Origin: Chryseobacterium sp. Bi04
Lineage (GTDB): Bacteria; Bacteroidota; Bacteroidia; Flavobacteriales; Weeksellaceae
Direction: 5' to 3'
DNA length: 64,000 nt
Assembly: GCF_918698085.1 (NCBI RefSeq)
Contig: NZ_CAKKLP010000006.1
Location: 124,001-188,000, forward strand
The notes under the pieces are model-generated. The model was not told the origin of the DNA, searched no databases, and saw only the letters and a list, made by a program, of their open reading frames with translations. How positions within the stretch are numbered: the first letter of the stretch is position 1; each line of letters begins with the position of its first letter. Of this stretch, positions 8,195-16,859 are shown in pieces. Both the position numbers and the translations under genes were made by a program.

Positions 8195-9229
8195 TTAATT
8201 TGAGCCGGCAATGTCTAATACGATTCTGCCATCAATCTGCCCTTTCTTCATTTTATCAAAAACATCATTAATATCTTCGAGCTTTGCGGGGGTTACTGTA
8301 GCTTTTACAAGTCCCTCATTGGCAAAATCCAGTGCCTCCTGCATATCCTTTCTGGTTCCCACGATAGAGCCTCTCACGGTTATTCTCTTTAAAACAGTTT
8401 CAAAAATCGGAAGTTCAAAAGATCCGGGAGGAAGTCCGTTAAGCGCAATAGTCCCTTTTCTCCGTAAAACATCTATTCCCTGTTTGAAGGCAATTGGAGA
8501 TACTGCTGTAATCAATGTACCGTGCATCCCGCCAACTTCTTTATGCAAATATTCTCCAGGGTCTGTATTCTTGGCATTGACTACCAGATCTGCCCCTAAT
8601 TTTTTTGCCAGGTTGAGTTTATCATCTGCTACATCTATTGCGGCAACGTGCATTCCCATTGCTTTAGCATACTGAACCGCTACATGTCCCAATCCTCCGA
8701 TTCCTGAGATGGCTACCCATTCTCCGGGTTTTGTTTCTGTTTCTTTTAATCCTTTATAAACTGTTACTCCTGCACATAAAATTGGCGCTATTTCCAGAAA
8801 GTTAACATTGGATTTTAAATGTCCTACATACCTGGAATCTGCAATTACATATTCTGCAAAGCCTCCATCTACACTGTATCCTCCGTTTTTCTGGGCTTCA
8901 CAAAGTGTTTCCCATCCCGTTATACAATAATCGCAGCAGCCACAGGCACTATACAGCCAGGGAACTCCTACCGCATCTCCTTCTTTTACAAAGGCTTCCG
9001 GTCCGCAGGCTACTACAATTCCTACTCCTTCATGTCCCGGAATAAGCGGCATCTTAGGCTTTGCCGGCCAATCACCATCTACAGCATGTAAATCTGTATG
9101 ACAGACTCCACAGGCTATCACCTTTACCAGAACTTCATATCTGCCGGGTTCTCTTACGGGCACTTCTTCAATTTTCAGTGGCTGTCCGTAGCCTTGAACT
9201 ACGGCGGCTTTCATTGTTTTTGGGATCAT
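8195..9229 (-). CDS. adhP: zinc-dependent alcohol dehydrogenase (AdhP-type)
   Basis: The 344-residue medium-chain dehydrogenase oxidises or reduces short primary alcohols/aldehydes with NAD(H). The catalytic zinc site is GVCHTDLH (C40) and GHEGVG (H66, E67), with the third ligand in APILCAGVT. The structural zinc ligands are C96, C99, C102 and C110 in [17 protein letters not shown]. The Rossmann motif [17 protein letters not shown] follows. The length is normal for AdhP. It sits in a minus-strand set with an aldehyde dehydrogenase (upstream) and DUF779 (downstream). An alternative start (MKAAVV) lies five codons in. Confidence 0.9.
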   Translation of the reverse strand: MIPKTMKAAVVQGYGQPLKIEEVPVREPGRYEVLVKVIACGVCHTDLHAVDGDWPAKPKMPLIPGHEGVGIVVACGPEAFVKEGDAVGVPWLYSACGCCDYCITGWETLCEAQKNGGYSVDGGFAEYVIADSRYVGHLKSNVNFLEIAPILCAGVTVYKGLKETETKPGEWVAISGIGGLGHVAVQYAKAMGMHVAAIDVADDKLNLAKKLGADLVVNAKNTDPGEYLHKEVGGMHGTLITAVSPIAFKQGIDVLRRKGTIALNGLPPGSFELPIFETVLKRITVRGSIVGTRKDMQEALDFANEGLVKATVTPAKLEDINDVFDKMKKGQIDGRIVLDIAGSN

Positions 9230-9295
9230 ATTTTATGTTTTGAATTGTTTTCTTTGAGGTTATTATATTTTCTGAATAAATAGACTGCTAGTCCG

Positions 9296-9440
9296 GTACA
9301 CACCCTATTTCTCCGCGTGAGGGATAGTAAGGGCGGCGAGGTACGAGCCGGTGCGGAATGTAATGAAGCACCGAAACGAAGTGAAGCCCTGAATAGCCCG
9401 ACCGTTTTGCCCTGGAAAAGCCAAGGCAATCGGGCACGTC
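9296..9440. repeat. GC-rich intergenic element with two hairpins
   Basis: A compact GC-rich block in an otherwise AT-rich spacer. Hairpin 1 is CGGTGC (9349-9354) with GCACCG (9368-9373). Hairpin 2 spans 9396-9435: GCCCGA pairs with TCGGGC, then TTGCC with GGCAA, then TGG with CCA, with an AAAAG-type loop. No convincing gene is encoded. It looks like a member of a dispersed REP-like or structured-RNA repeat family; I recall similar blocks in Flavobacteriia intergenic DNA but cannot verify this here. It separates the alcohol and aldehyde dehydrogenase genes. Confidence 0.55.
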
Positions 9441-9453
9441 CTAAATTTAAATA

Positions 9454-10983
9454 TTAAAAGAAGCCTAACTTATTTTTGTTATAAGAAATAAGCATGTTTT
9501 TAGTCTGACGATAGTGATCAAGCATCATTTTATGGTTCTCTCTTCCTATTCCCGACTGCTTATATCCTCCAAAAGGTGCTCCTGCCGGATAGGAGTGGTA
9601 TTGGTTTACCCAAACTCTTCCTGCTTCAATCTGACGTGGAATATTGTACAGCTGGTGTGCATCTCTGGTCCAAACTCCGGCTCCAAGGCCGTAAATGGTA
9701 TCATTAGCAATTTTCACTGCTTCCTCTTCATCCTTGAACGTTGTAAACGCCAGTACCGGGCCAAAAATCTCTTCCTGAAATATTCTCATCCTGTTGTTTC
9801 CTTTGAAAATGGTTGGCTGAATATAAAATCCGTTTTCAAGATCTTCTCCCAAATCATTGACTTGACCTCCTACCAGTACTTCTGCTCCCTCCTCTTTTCC
9901 TAGCTGTATATAGGAAAGTATTTTATCTTTTTGAATCTGCGAAGCCTGAGCCCCCATCATCACGGTTTTATCCAATGGATTTCCCACTTTGATTGCTTTT
10001 ACCCTCTCGATCACCTTTTCGATGAAAGCATCTGCAATACCTTCCTGAACCAGCAGTCTTGAAGGGCATGTACAGATTTCTCCCTGGTTAAGGGCAAAAA
10101 GAACAGCTCCTTCAATAGCTTTATCCAAAAATGCATCATCTGCATCCATTACTGAACTGAAGAAAACATTCGGTGATTTTCCTCCCAGCTCCAACGTGAC
10201 AGGAATAATGTTCTCTGTAGCGTACTGCATCACCAGACGTCCTGTAGCCGTAGAACCTGTAAAGGCTGCCTTAGAAACCTTAGGATTGGTTACTAAAGCT
10301 CTTCCCAATTCTGCTCCGAATCCATTCACAATATTGATTACTCCTGCAGGCAAAAGATCACCGATAAGCTCCATCATGACCATAATAGAAACCGGGGTGC
10401 TTTCTGCAGGTTTTAAAACCACGCAGTTTCCGGCAGCCAATGCCGGAGCCAGCTTCCATACCGCCATCAGTATAGGAAAATTCCATGGAATAATCTGGGC
10501 AATAACACCAAGAGGTTCATGTACGATAAGGGATACGGTATCTTTATCCAATTCGTTATGAGAGCCTTCTTCTGCACGGATCACAGAAGCAAAATATCTG
10601 AAGTGATCTATTGCCAGGGGTAAATCTGCTGCCAACGTTTCCCTTACTGCTTTTCCATTATCAATAGTCTCTACAATAGCAAGGTATTCCAGGTTTTGCT
10701 CTATTCTGTCTGCAATCTTATTCAAGATGACACTTCTCTCTGTAGATGAGGTGTTTTTCCAGGACTGAAATGCCTTATCTGCAGCATTCACTGCCAGTTC
10801 CAGATCTTCTTTAGAGGAATGGGCCACCTGAGTGAAATTTTTACCATCTACAGGAGAAACTACATCAAAATACTGCCCGTTAACAGGGGGTGTAAATTTT
10901 CCGTCAATATAATTATCATATCTGTTTTTAAATTCAGGACGCTGTAAAAGAGTCGCTGATCTTGTTTCTGTAATAGTGCTCAT
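9454..10983 (-). CDS. NAD(P)-dependent aldehyde dehydrogenase (AldB-like)
   Basis: The 509-residue protein of the ALDH superfamily oxidises aldehydes to acids. Motifs are PWNFPILMAVWKLAPALAAG, FTGSTATGR, the general base in ELGGKSP (E265) and the catalytic cysteine in NQGEICTCPSR (C304); PFGGYKQSGIGRE is near the C-terminus. The ELGGKSP/GEICTCPSR wording is closest to AldB/acetaldehyde dehydrogenase II. I use the ATG at 10983 (MSTITETRS); the longer frame to 11016 adds only 11 residues. Together with adhP and DUF779 it probably forms an aldehyde-detoxification or alcohol-use module under the divergent AraC regulator. Confidence 0.92.
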   Translation of the reverse strand: MSTITETRSATLLQRPEFKNRYDNYIDGKFTPPVNGQYFDVVSPVDGKNFTQVAHSSKEDLELAVNAADKAFQSWKNTSSTERSVILNKIADRIEQNLEYLAIVETIDNGKAVRETLAADLPLAIDHFRYFASVIRAEEGSHNELDKDTVSLIVHEPLGVIAQIIPWNFPILMAVWKLAPALAAGNCVVLKPAESTPVSIMVMMELIGDLLPAGVINIVNGFGAELGRALVTNPKVSKAAFTGSTATGRLVMQYATENIIPVTLELGGKSPNVFFSSVMDADDAFLDKAIEGAVLFALNQGEICTCPSRLLVQEGIADAFIEKVIERVKAIKVGNPLDKTVMMGAQASQIQKDKILSYIQLGKEEGAEVLVGGQVNDLGEDLENGFYIQPTIFKGNNRMRIFQEEIFGPVLAFTTFKDEEEAVKIANDTIYGLGAGVWTRDAHQLYNIPRQIEAGRVWVNQYHSYPAGAPFGGYKQSGIGRENHKMMLDHYRQTKNMLISYNKNKLGFF

Positions 10984-11063
10984 ATTAGTATATTTTACAT
11001 TTTTCTGTAATGCCAAATTACATGTACAACCATAAAAACATATAGCACAATCGTATAAAAAAA

Positions 11064-11080
11064 GTGCAGAATAGTGCAGA
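11064..11080. promoter_or_regulatory. direct repeat GTGCAGA x2, candidate AraC operator
   Basis: GTGCAGA occurs at 11064-11070 and 11074-11080, exactly one helical turn apart, in the spacer between the aldehyde dehydrogenase and the divergent AraC gene. AraC-family dimers typically bind direct repeats in such positions. Confidence 0.45.
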
Positions 11081-11127
11081 TGTTCAATTTTATCATTTTA
11101 TTAACAGCAACGTACAGGCAAATTCTC

Positions 11128-11135
11128 TATATTTG
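11128..11135 (+). promoter_or_regulatory. -7 box (TATATTTG) of the AraC gene
   Basis: Exact TAnnTTTG match 29 bases before the ATG at 11165. It lies about 48 bp downstream of the GTGCAGA repeats, so those could act on both divergent promoters. Confidence 0.5.
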
Positions 11136-11164
11136 AGTTACCTGCGCCTTTAAAATGTTTAGAA

Positions 11165-12091
11165 ATGAATAACAATAATAAATATTTATTAGACACTCCT
11201 GAGTTAATCAAGGAAAATAAGCTATTGAACATTGTTGAAAACCAGACAAAATTCAATCTAAACAATTGTGAATTCAGTATCTACGAAACGCATAAAGCGG
11301 CTTTTGATGTAAAACTTCACTTCGATAATATAGCATTTACAGCAATGCTGAGAGGCAAAAAACATATGAAACTGGATAATAAGACCAACTATTTTGATTA
11401 TTTCCCCGGTGAAAGCATCCTGGTTGCTCCGGGAGAAACTATGGTCATTGATTTTCCTGAAGCTGATGAAACGCCTACCCAATGTATTTCTTTAAGCTTA
11501 AATCCCGAATTTATAGAGGACTCTCTCAATTACCTGAACTATAGTCTCCCCAAAGTGGATGAAACCTCACAATGGAACATTCAGCTGGATGAGTATTTCC
11601 TTTTTAATAATCAGGCCCTGGCCTCAGCAACCAATAATATTATGAGAATTGCTATGGATGATAATTCTCAAAAAGACATCATGGCTGATTTTGCCCTGAA
11701 AGAACTGCTGATCAGGCTTATGCAAACCCAGGCAAGAAGCATGGTGGAAAAAAACATGGTAAAAAATAAATCAAGGATAGGCTTCGTGGTAGATTATATT
11801 AAGAAAAACCTCCACCAGAAGCTTTCTATTGACAGTATTGCAAGATTGGCTTATGTAAGCAAATCCAATTTCTTTAGAATGTTCAAAGACGAACTGGGAA
11901 CTTCTCCCAATGAATTTATTTTGCAAGAGAGAATCAACAGGGCCAAAGAATTACTGGCAGATCAGAACAGCATTAAAGAAACCGCCTATCAGACAGGATT
12001 TTCAGACACCAATTACTTTACAAGAGTATTCAAACAACTCGAAGGCATTACTCCCAAGAATTATCAGAATAAGATTACATTTTCGAGATAG
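11165..12091 (+). CDS. AraC-family transcriptional regulator of the aldehyde/alcohol module
   Basis: The 308-residue protein has an N-terminal ligand-sensing domain (~1-190), with a cupin-like stretch (GESILVAPGETMVIDFPEA) as in AraC-type N-terminal domains. A C-terminal double helix-turn-helix follows (LSIDSIARLAYVSKSNFFRMFK, then IKETAYQTGFSDTNYFTRVFK and GITPKNY). It is divergently transcribed from the aldehyde dehydrogenase across a 181-bp spacer with direct repeats, so it very likely controls aldH-adhP-DUF779. The inducer is unknown; an aldehyde or alcohol is a reasonable guess. Confidence 0.88.
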   Translation: MNNNNKYLLDTPELIKENKLLNIVENQTKFNLNNCEFSIYETHKAAFDVKLHFDNIAFTAMLRGKKHMKLDNKTNYFDYFPGESILVAPGETMVIDFPEADETPTQCISLSLNPEFIEDSLNYLNYSLPKVDETSQWNIQLDEYFLFNNQALASATNNIMRIAMDDNSQKDIMADFALKELLIRLMQTQARSMVEKNMVKNKSRIGFVVDYIKKNLHQKLSIDSIARLAYVSKSNFFRMFKDELGTSPNEFILQERINRAKELLADQNSIKETAYQTGFSDTNYFTRVFKQLEGITPKNYQNKITFSR

Positions 12092-12143
12092 GATTTGGTA
12101 TCAATTATTTTCCTTTGATTAAAACTATCTATCTGAAAAATAA

Positions 12144-12169
12144 AAGAGGCTGCCATAAAGCAACCTCTT
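12144..12169 (-). terminator. terminator of the susCD operon
   Basis: AAGAGG (12144-12149) and TGC (12151-12153) pair with CCTCTT (12164-12169) and GCA (12160-12162) with one mismatch. The minus strand then reads into a T-rich tract (12143 downwards). It lies 15 bp past the SusD stop. Confidence 0.7.
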
Positions 12170-12184
12170 CAAATTAAAATTTAT

Positions 12185-13627
12185 TTAATACCCAAAATTC
12201 TGTTGAATCTGTGGATTATTATTGATTGCATCTTGAGGAATTGGCCACTGCCACTTATGGCTGGAAACAGGAAGACTCAACACAGGTGCTGGATTCCCTG
12301 CACCAGTTGATTCCGGACCAAAGTTAGACCTTTGAATTGGAAGACCAAGTCTCTTCAATGTAAAGAATCTGTCTGTTTCAAATGCTAATTCCAATCTTCT
12401 TTCCAGCATAATTGCATTCCAAAGAGTTTGCCCAGCTTCTGTACCAGGTACAAATTCAGTATATCTCTGCGCTCTTAAAGTATTTAATAATCCCAGAGCT
12501 CCTGCTTCATCTCCTTTCTTAAACATTGCTTCTGCAACATTTAAAAGAACTTCAGCAGTTCTTAAATACTTTACATCTACCGCTTCAATTGGCTTATTAG
12601 TAGCCTGCTTGTATTTAATAATATTATTATAAGTTTTATCTGTAAAAGGAGAAGTTGTAATATAAGAACTTTTTCTAATGTCCGTAGTACCAAATTTAGT
12701 ATAGAAATCGAAGTCTACTACATATTCTGATTTAATCTGACCTCCTCCTAAAGTCTGATTATAAGCGGAACCTGTTTTGATATTCTCAATACTTGAGTTA
12801 AGTATTTTAAACAATACTCCATCACTTGATGTGTCATTCCAGATATTTTTAAATGTACCGATAGTTCCTACATTTGGACTCAAAGCTAAAGCTTTCTGTC
12901 CCCAAAGAATGGCATTATCATAATCACCTTTGTATAAATATACTCTTGATAACATCCCTTGGATAGCAGGTTTTTTAAGCTTACCTACATTGTCATTCTG
13001 AGTAATATTTTGCTCTGCAAAAAGCAAGTCATCAATAATTCTGTCATATACCTGGTTTACATTCAGGTTTCTTGTAACTAACTGAAATGGGTCAAACTTT
13101 TCTACATAAGCAATACCTAATGAAGTACCTGCATCAGCAGATTGTGTAGGTATTTTACAATATCTTCTTACAATATCAAAGTGAGCTATAGCACGAATAC
13201 CTCTTGCTTCTGCTTCAATATTACTTCTGAATGCACCCGGCGCTAAATTACCAATCTTATCAAGTACTGCATTGGCTCTTGCCGCCACAGCGTACCCTGC
13301 TCCATATGCAGCAACAACCGCATTAACATCTCCTGCAAAATTGAAATTGTATGCATCGTTGTTTGATCTTCTTCCCAGAGGATTCTGAATTAAATTATCT
13401 GAAATAACATCAGGAACAATTAATTGTGTATAATCCTGCTGATAATACCCAGAAATCTTAAAACCATCATAAGCATAATCTACACCTTTTCTAAAGTCAC
13501 TTTCAGATTGATAATAATTATCTAAAACCAATCTATCATTTGGCAATACTGTCAAATCATCTGTACAAGATGCAACGGTAAAAGCCAACGATGCAAATAA
13601 TACTACTCTTACTATATTTTTTTTCAT
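12185..13627 (-). CDS. RagB/SusD family nutrient-uptake outer-membrane lipoprotein
   Basis: The 480-residue product has a lipoprotein signal peptide with lipobox TVASC (Cys at residue ~21). The SusD fold follows: an N-terminal TPR-like part (YQSESDFRKGVDYAYDGF, RANAVLDKIG, AEARGIRAIAHFDIVRRY) and the C-terminal RagB/SusD signature (LYLKYLRTAEVLLNVAEAMFKKG-like region, RRLELAFETDRFFTLKRLG, WPIPQDAINNNPQIQQN). SusD proteins form a lid over the partner SusC channel and bind glycans or peptides at the cell surface. The gene begins 12 bp after susC. No glycoside hydrolase, sulfatase or peptidase adjoins, so the substrate is undetermined. Confidence 0.92.
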   Translation of the reverse strand: MKKNIVRVVLFASLAFTVASCTDDLTVLPNDRLVLDNYYQSESDFRKGVDYAYDGFKISGYYQQDYTQLIVPDVISDNLIQNPLGRRSNNDAYNFNFAGDVNAVVAAYGAGYAVAARANAVLDKIGNLAPGAFRSNIEAEARGIRAIAHFDIVRRYCKIPTQSADAGTSLGIAYVEKFDPFQLVTRNLNVNQVYDRIIDDLLFAEQNITQNDNVGKLKKPAIQGMLSRVYLYKGDYDNAILWGQKALALSPNVGTIGTFKNIWNDTSSDGVLFKILNSSIENIKTGSAYNQTLGGGQIKSEYVVDFDFYTKFGTTDIRKSSYITTSPFTDKTYNNIIKYKQATNKPIEAVDVKYLRTAEVLLNVAEAMFKKGDEAGALGLLNTLRAQRYTEFVPGTEAGQTLWNAIMLERRLELAFETDRFFTLKRLGLPIQRSNFGPESTGAGNPAPVLSLPVSSHKWQWPIPQDAINNNPQIQQNFGY

Positions 13628-13639
13628 GATAAAATTGAA

Positions 13640-16438
13640 TTAGAAGTTAACTTGTACTCCCATTAGGAATGTTCTTGTATTTGGATAATTATATAAACTG
13701 ATAGATCCCGGAATAAATGCTCCCCCCGGATTGGTTTGAGTTTCAGAAGCTAAAGCAACTTCAGGATCTCCTGTATAGTTAGTCCAAAGAGCTAAGTTCT
13801 GTCCGGAACCATATACTCTGATACTATTTACAGGAAGGGACTCACCTAAGAATTTCTTATCAAAAGTATATCCTATTTCCACTGATCTCAATCTTACAAA
13901 ATCTGTTTTCTGTAAAAATGCATCTGTAGATTGAATACCATTAACATTAGGTTTAGCTATTACATTGGTATCTCCCGGATTCTTCCAGTAATTAAATGCA
14001 TCCGTACTCAAGTTTTGACTATAAGCAGAGAAGTCAACAAGATTCTGTGCCATAACATTATAACTATACCCTCCGGTCTGGAAAGAGAAATCTGCATTTA
14101 AATCAAATCCTTTGTATCTGAATGTCGTTCCAAAACCACCATACGCACTTGGTAAAGTAGATTTACCTGGCAAAAATTGCGCATCACCTGAATTGTATAC
14201 ATTGGTAACCGAACCATCTGCTTTATAATACAGCGCATCTCCATTGGTAGGATCTACACCAGCACTTTTAACCATTTTGAATACGGTAGGCTCATCACCA
14301 ACACGCATAAATGTAGTACCATCTAAACTAAGCTGAGTATTATTTCCATATAAACTTTTTACATTATATTTAAGCATAGAGATATTCCCTCTCACAGACC
14401 AGTCAATATCTTTACTTCTGATGATATCAACATTTAATTCGGATTCCAACCCTTTAATTTCAATATTTCCAGCGTTGGTTACACTCGAGAACAAATATCC
14501 TCCTCCTTCAAACGGAGTATTAGCAATTGCATACAAGAAATCTTTTCTGTTATCTTTAAATACTTCGGCAGTTAATTTGATTCTGTTGTTCCACATCACC
14601 ACATCTACCCCTAAGTTCTGAGATTCTTTTTTCTCCCACTTAAGATCTTTATTTCCCACAAAATTAGATGGACCCGCTGTAGGATCTGTACCATAATCAC
14701 CTGATACGACAGCAATAAGATTTTGATAGTCTAAGAGAGCAGCTACATTACCTGTTGTACCAATACTATATCTGAATTTAACATCATTGATAAAAGGTAC
14801 ATCAAAGAAAGATTCTTTTGCTAAGTTCCATGCTGCTGAAGCAGACCAGAAGTTACCATATTTTTTACCTTCACCTAGTCTTGAGTTCCCATCTCTTCTG
14901 ATGGATCCTGATAATAGGTATCTACCAGCATAATTGTAGTCAATAATTCCTAATAAACTTACATATCTTGTCGAAGTTGTATTACCGGTAACAGCAAAAG
15001 GAGTAGACGCGGAACCCACATCAGTAATATCAGGCCCTAACATCACTCTTTTTGTTCCTGATAAACTTCCGAAGTCGTCCTTTGTAAACTCAAACATTGC
15101 AACAGCAGAAAGTTTATGCTGCCCAAATGACCTCGTAAAATCGAATCTGTTATTAAATACATAACTCCAGAAATCGGATCTTGTATCTCTGATAGTTCCA
15201 TCAGGAGTGCCATACGTTACAGCAATATCAGAACCTTTTCTTACTACATATTTATTTTTTCTAAGATCATAGATATTTCCGAAGGTAGATTTAAATGTAA
15301 GCCCTTTAAAGAATTCATAAGTACCGGATATTTGTCCTGAAAGTCTCGTTCTCCAGTCTGTAGTCACCTCATTTCTCCTAAGATCAATTGGGTTAATAGA
15401 GTTGGTTGTAGGATTAAAAGAACCGTCTGCATTATAGACAGTCTCATATGGATTCAATGTATAAATTGAATAAAATGGGCTTAATGCATTATAAGAAAAT
15501 CTCTGATCCTGTGTTCTAACATTAGTGATGCCAAAATCAAAAGCTAATTTCATTTTATCACTAACCTGCTGATCGAAATTAAATCGGCCACTATACCTTT
15601 TAAATCCATCTAATTCCTGTAAGATACCAGAATCTGAATCATATCCTAAAGAGGCGTAATATGAATTCTTATCACTCCCTCCTCTTACCGATAGATTATG
15701 ATACTGTATTGTTGAATTTCTTAAGATATCCTTAGACCAGTCATGATCCTGCGCCATTAATACCGCAGCTTTTGTTGGTGTGTAAACTGAATTTGGATTC
15801 ACTCCTAATCCTGACATCTCGTTCTCAAACTGAATCTTCTGGGCAGTATTCATCATTGTGAAGTTCTTGTCTTTCGGCTTATAGGCATAACCAAATCTTG
15901 TATCATAAGTGATTGCTGGTTTTCCTGATTTTCCTCTTTTTGTCGTAATTACGACAACTCCGTTAGCAGCTCTAGCTCCATATACAGCAGTTGAAGCCGC
16001 ATCTTTTAATTCCGTAACACTTTCAATATCTGATGCCGGAATGGAGTTGAACTGACGTTGAGTCATATAAACACCATCTACAACAAACAATGGATCTGAA
16101 GCTCCTATTGTAGTAGAAACATTGACAGCTCCTCTAATTCTGATGGACCCTTGTTCACCCGGCTTGCCAGAGTTGGTAGATACCTGCAAACCAGACATCT
16201 TACCCTGAAGCATGTTTGTAATACCGGTACTTGAGGCGGACATTCTTGTAAGCTCATCACCTCCCACTACCGAAACAGCCTGGGTAATTTCTTCTCTTTT
16301 CTTCTTTTGTACCCCAACAAGAACAACTTCTTCAATTGCTTTAGTATTCGCTGTATCTTTTTTCGTTGTCTGCGCAAAAGCCGTTTGTCCCAAGAAGAAC
16401 AAAACTCCTGCACTCAATACGCTTAGTTTAACATTCAT
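13640..16438 (-). CDS. SusC/RagA family TonB-linked outer-membrane protein
   Basis: The 932-residue protein has a signal peptide (MNVKLSVLSAGVLFFLGQTAFAQ), a TonB-box-like IEEVVLVG and a plug domain (GDELTRMSASSTGITNMLQGKMSGLQV, IRIRGAVNVS, YGARAANGVVVITTKRGKSG). A 22-stranded barrel ends in an aromatic-terminated strand (MGVQVNF). It imports large substrates with SusD using TonB energy. The N-terminal carboxypeptidase-like domain common in SusC proteins is missing; the plug starts within about 35 residues of the mature N-terminus. ATG 16438 is chosen over a GTG three codons upstream. The operon partner SusD follows at once. Confidence 0.92.
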   Translation of the reverse strand: MNVKLSVLSAGVLFFLGQTAFAQTTKKDTANTKAIEEVVLVGVQKKKREEITQAVSVVGGDELTRMSASSTGITNMLQGKMSGLQVSTNSGKPGEQGSIRIRGAVNVSTTIGASDPLFVVDGVYMTQRQFNSIPASDIESVTELKDAASTAVYGARAANGVVVITTKRGKSGKPAITYDTRFGYAYKPKDKNFTMMNTAQKIQFENEMSGLGVNPNSVYTPTKAAVLMAQDHDWSKDILRNSTIQYHNLSVRGGSDKNSYYASLGYDSDSGILQELDGFKRYSGRFNFDQQVSDKMKLAFDFGITNVRTQDQRFSYNALSPFYSIYTLNPYETVYNADGSFNPTTNSINPIDLRRNEVTTDWRTRLSGQISGTYEFFKGLTFKSTFGNIYDLRKNKYVVRKGSDIAVTYGTPDGTIRDTRSDFWSYVFNNRFDFTRSFGQHKLSAVAMFEFTKDDFGSLSGTKRVMLGPDITDVGSASTPFAVTGNTTSTRYVSLLGIIDYNYAGRYLLSGSIRRDGNSRLGEGKKYGNFWSASAAWNLAKESFFDVPFINDVKFRYSIGTTGNVAALLDYQNLIAVVSGDYGTDPTAGPSNFVGNKDLKWEKKESQNLGVDVVMWNNRIKLTAEVFKDNRKDFLYAIANTPFEGGGYLFSSVTNAGNIEIKGLESELNVDIIRSKDIDWSVRGNISMLKYNVKSLYGNNTQLSLDGTTFMRVGDEPTVFKMVKSAGVDPTNGDALYYKADGSVTNVYNSGDAQFLPGKSTLPSAYGGFGTTFRYKGFDLNADFSFQTGGYSYNVMAQNLVDFSAYSQNLSTDAFNYWKNPGDTNVIAKPNVNGIQSTDAFLQKTDFVRLRSVEIGYTFDKKFLGESLPVNSIRVYGSGQNLALWTNYTGDPEVALASETQTNPGGAFIPGSISLYNYPNTRTFLMGVQVNF

Positions 16439-16859
16439 ATTTAACACATTTTAATATTTTTCAGAAAACAAATATCCCAATAAACATTAACAGTATCAAC
16501 TTATAAAACACTGAAAAACAATGTGTTATTATATATTTATTTCACTATAAATAAATGATAGCATTAAAAAAAATAGTGAATTATAAAAAATGATAAAAAA
16601 AATTCAGTACAAGAGTACATTAACAGAATTTTAACAACCATTAAATATATTGCCAGCTTACACTTAATTATAAAAAACAGTAAAAAAAATTAATATAAAT
16701 ACAGGTTTCAACATAAAAAATCCAAAAAACAATTATTACATATTCTTATTAAAATCAACAAAACTGCACAAAATAAATAAAAAGAATTGCCAAAAACTTA
16801 TAAAAAAGCAAAGCATTCCAAATAATTGAAATGCTTTATATAATTTTAAGAAAATAATC
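16439..16859. other. 421-bp AT-rich spacer upstream of susC
   Basis: Extremely A-rich, with no credible reading frame; an overlapping minus-strand frame here is the out-of-frame tail of mvaS. It contains the mvaS terminator (16810-16837). For susC it holds a possible -7 box reading GATATTTG on the minus strand (16469-16476) with GTTG (16497-16500) upstream at a 20-bp spacing. The long A-tracts could bend DNA upstream of the susC promoter. Confidence 0.45.
16810..16837 (-). terminator. terminator of mvaS
   Basis: AAAGCATT (16810-16817) pairs with AATGCTTT (16830-16837). The minus strand continues into a T6 tract (16807-16802). It lies 23 bp after the mvaS stop. Confidence 0.8.

Noticed and set aside
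9226-9429. 67-residue minus-strand ORF
   Set aside because: It runs through the GC-rich hairpin element; the translation lacks any domain and shifts composition with the hairpins.
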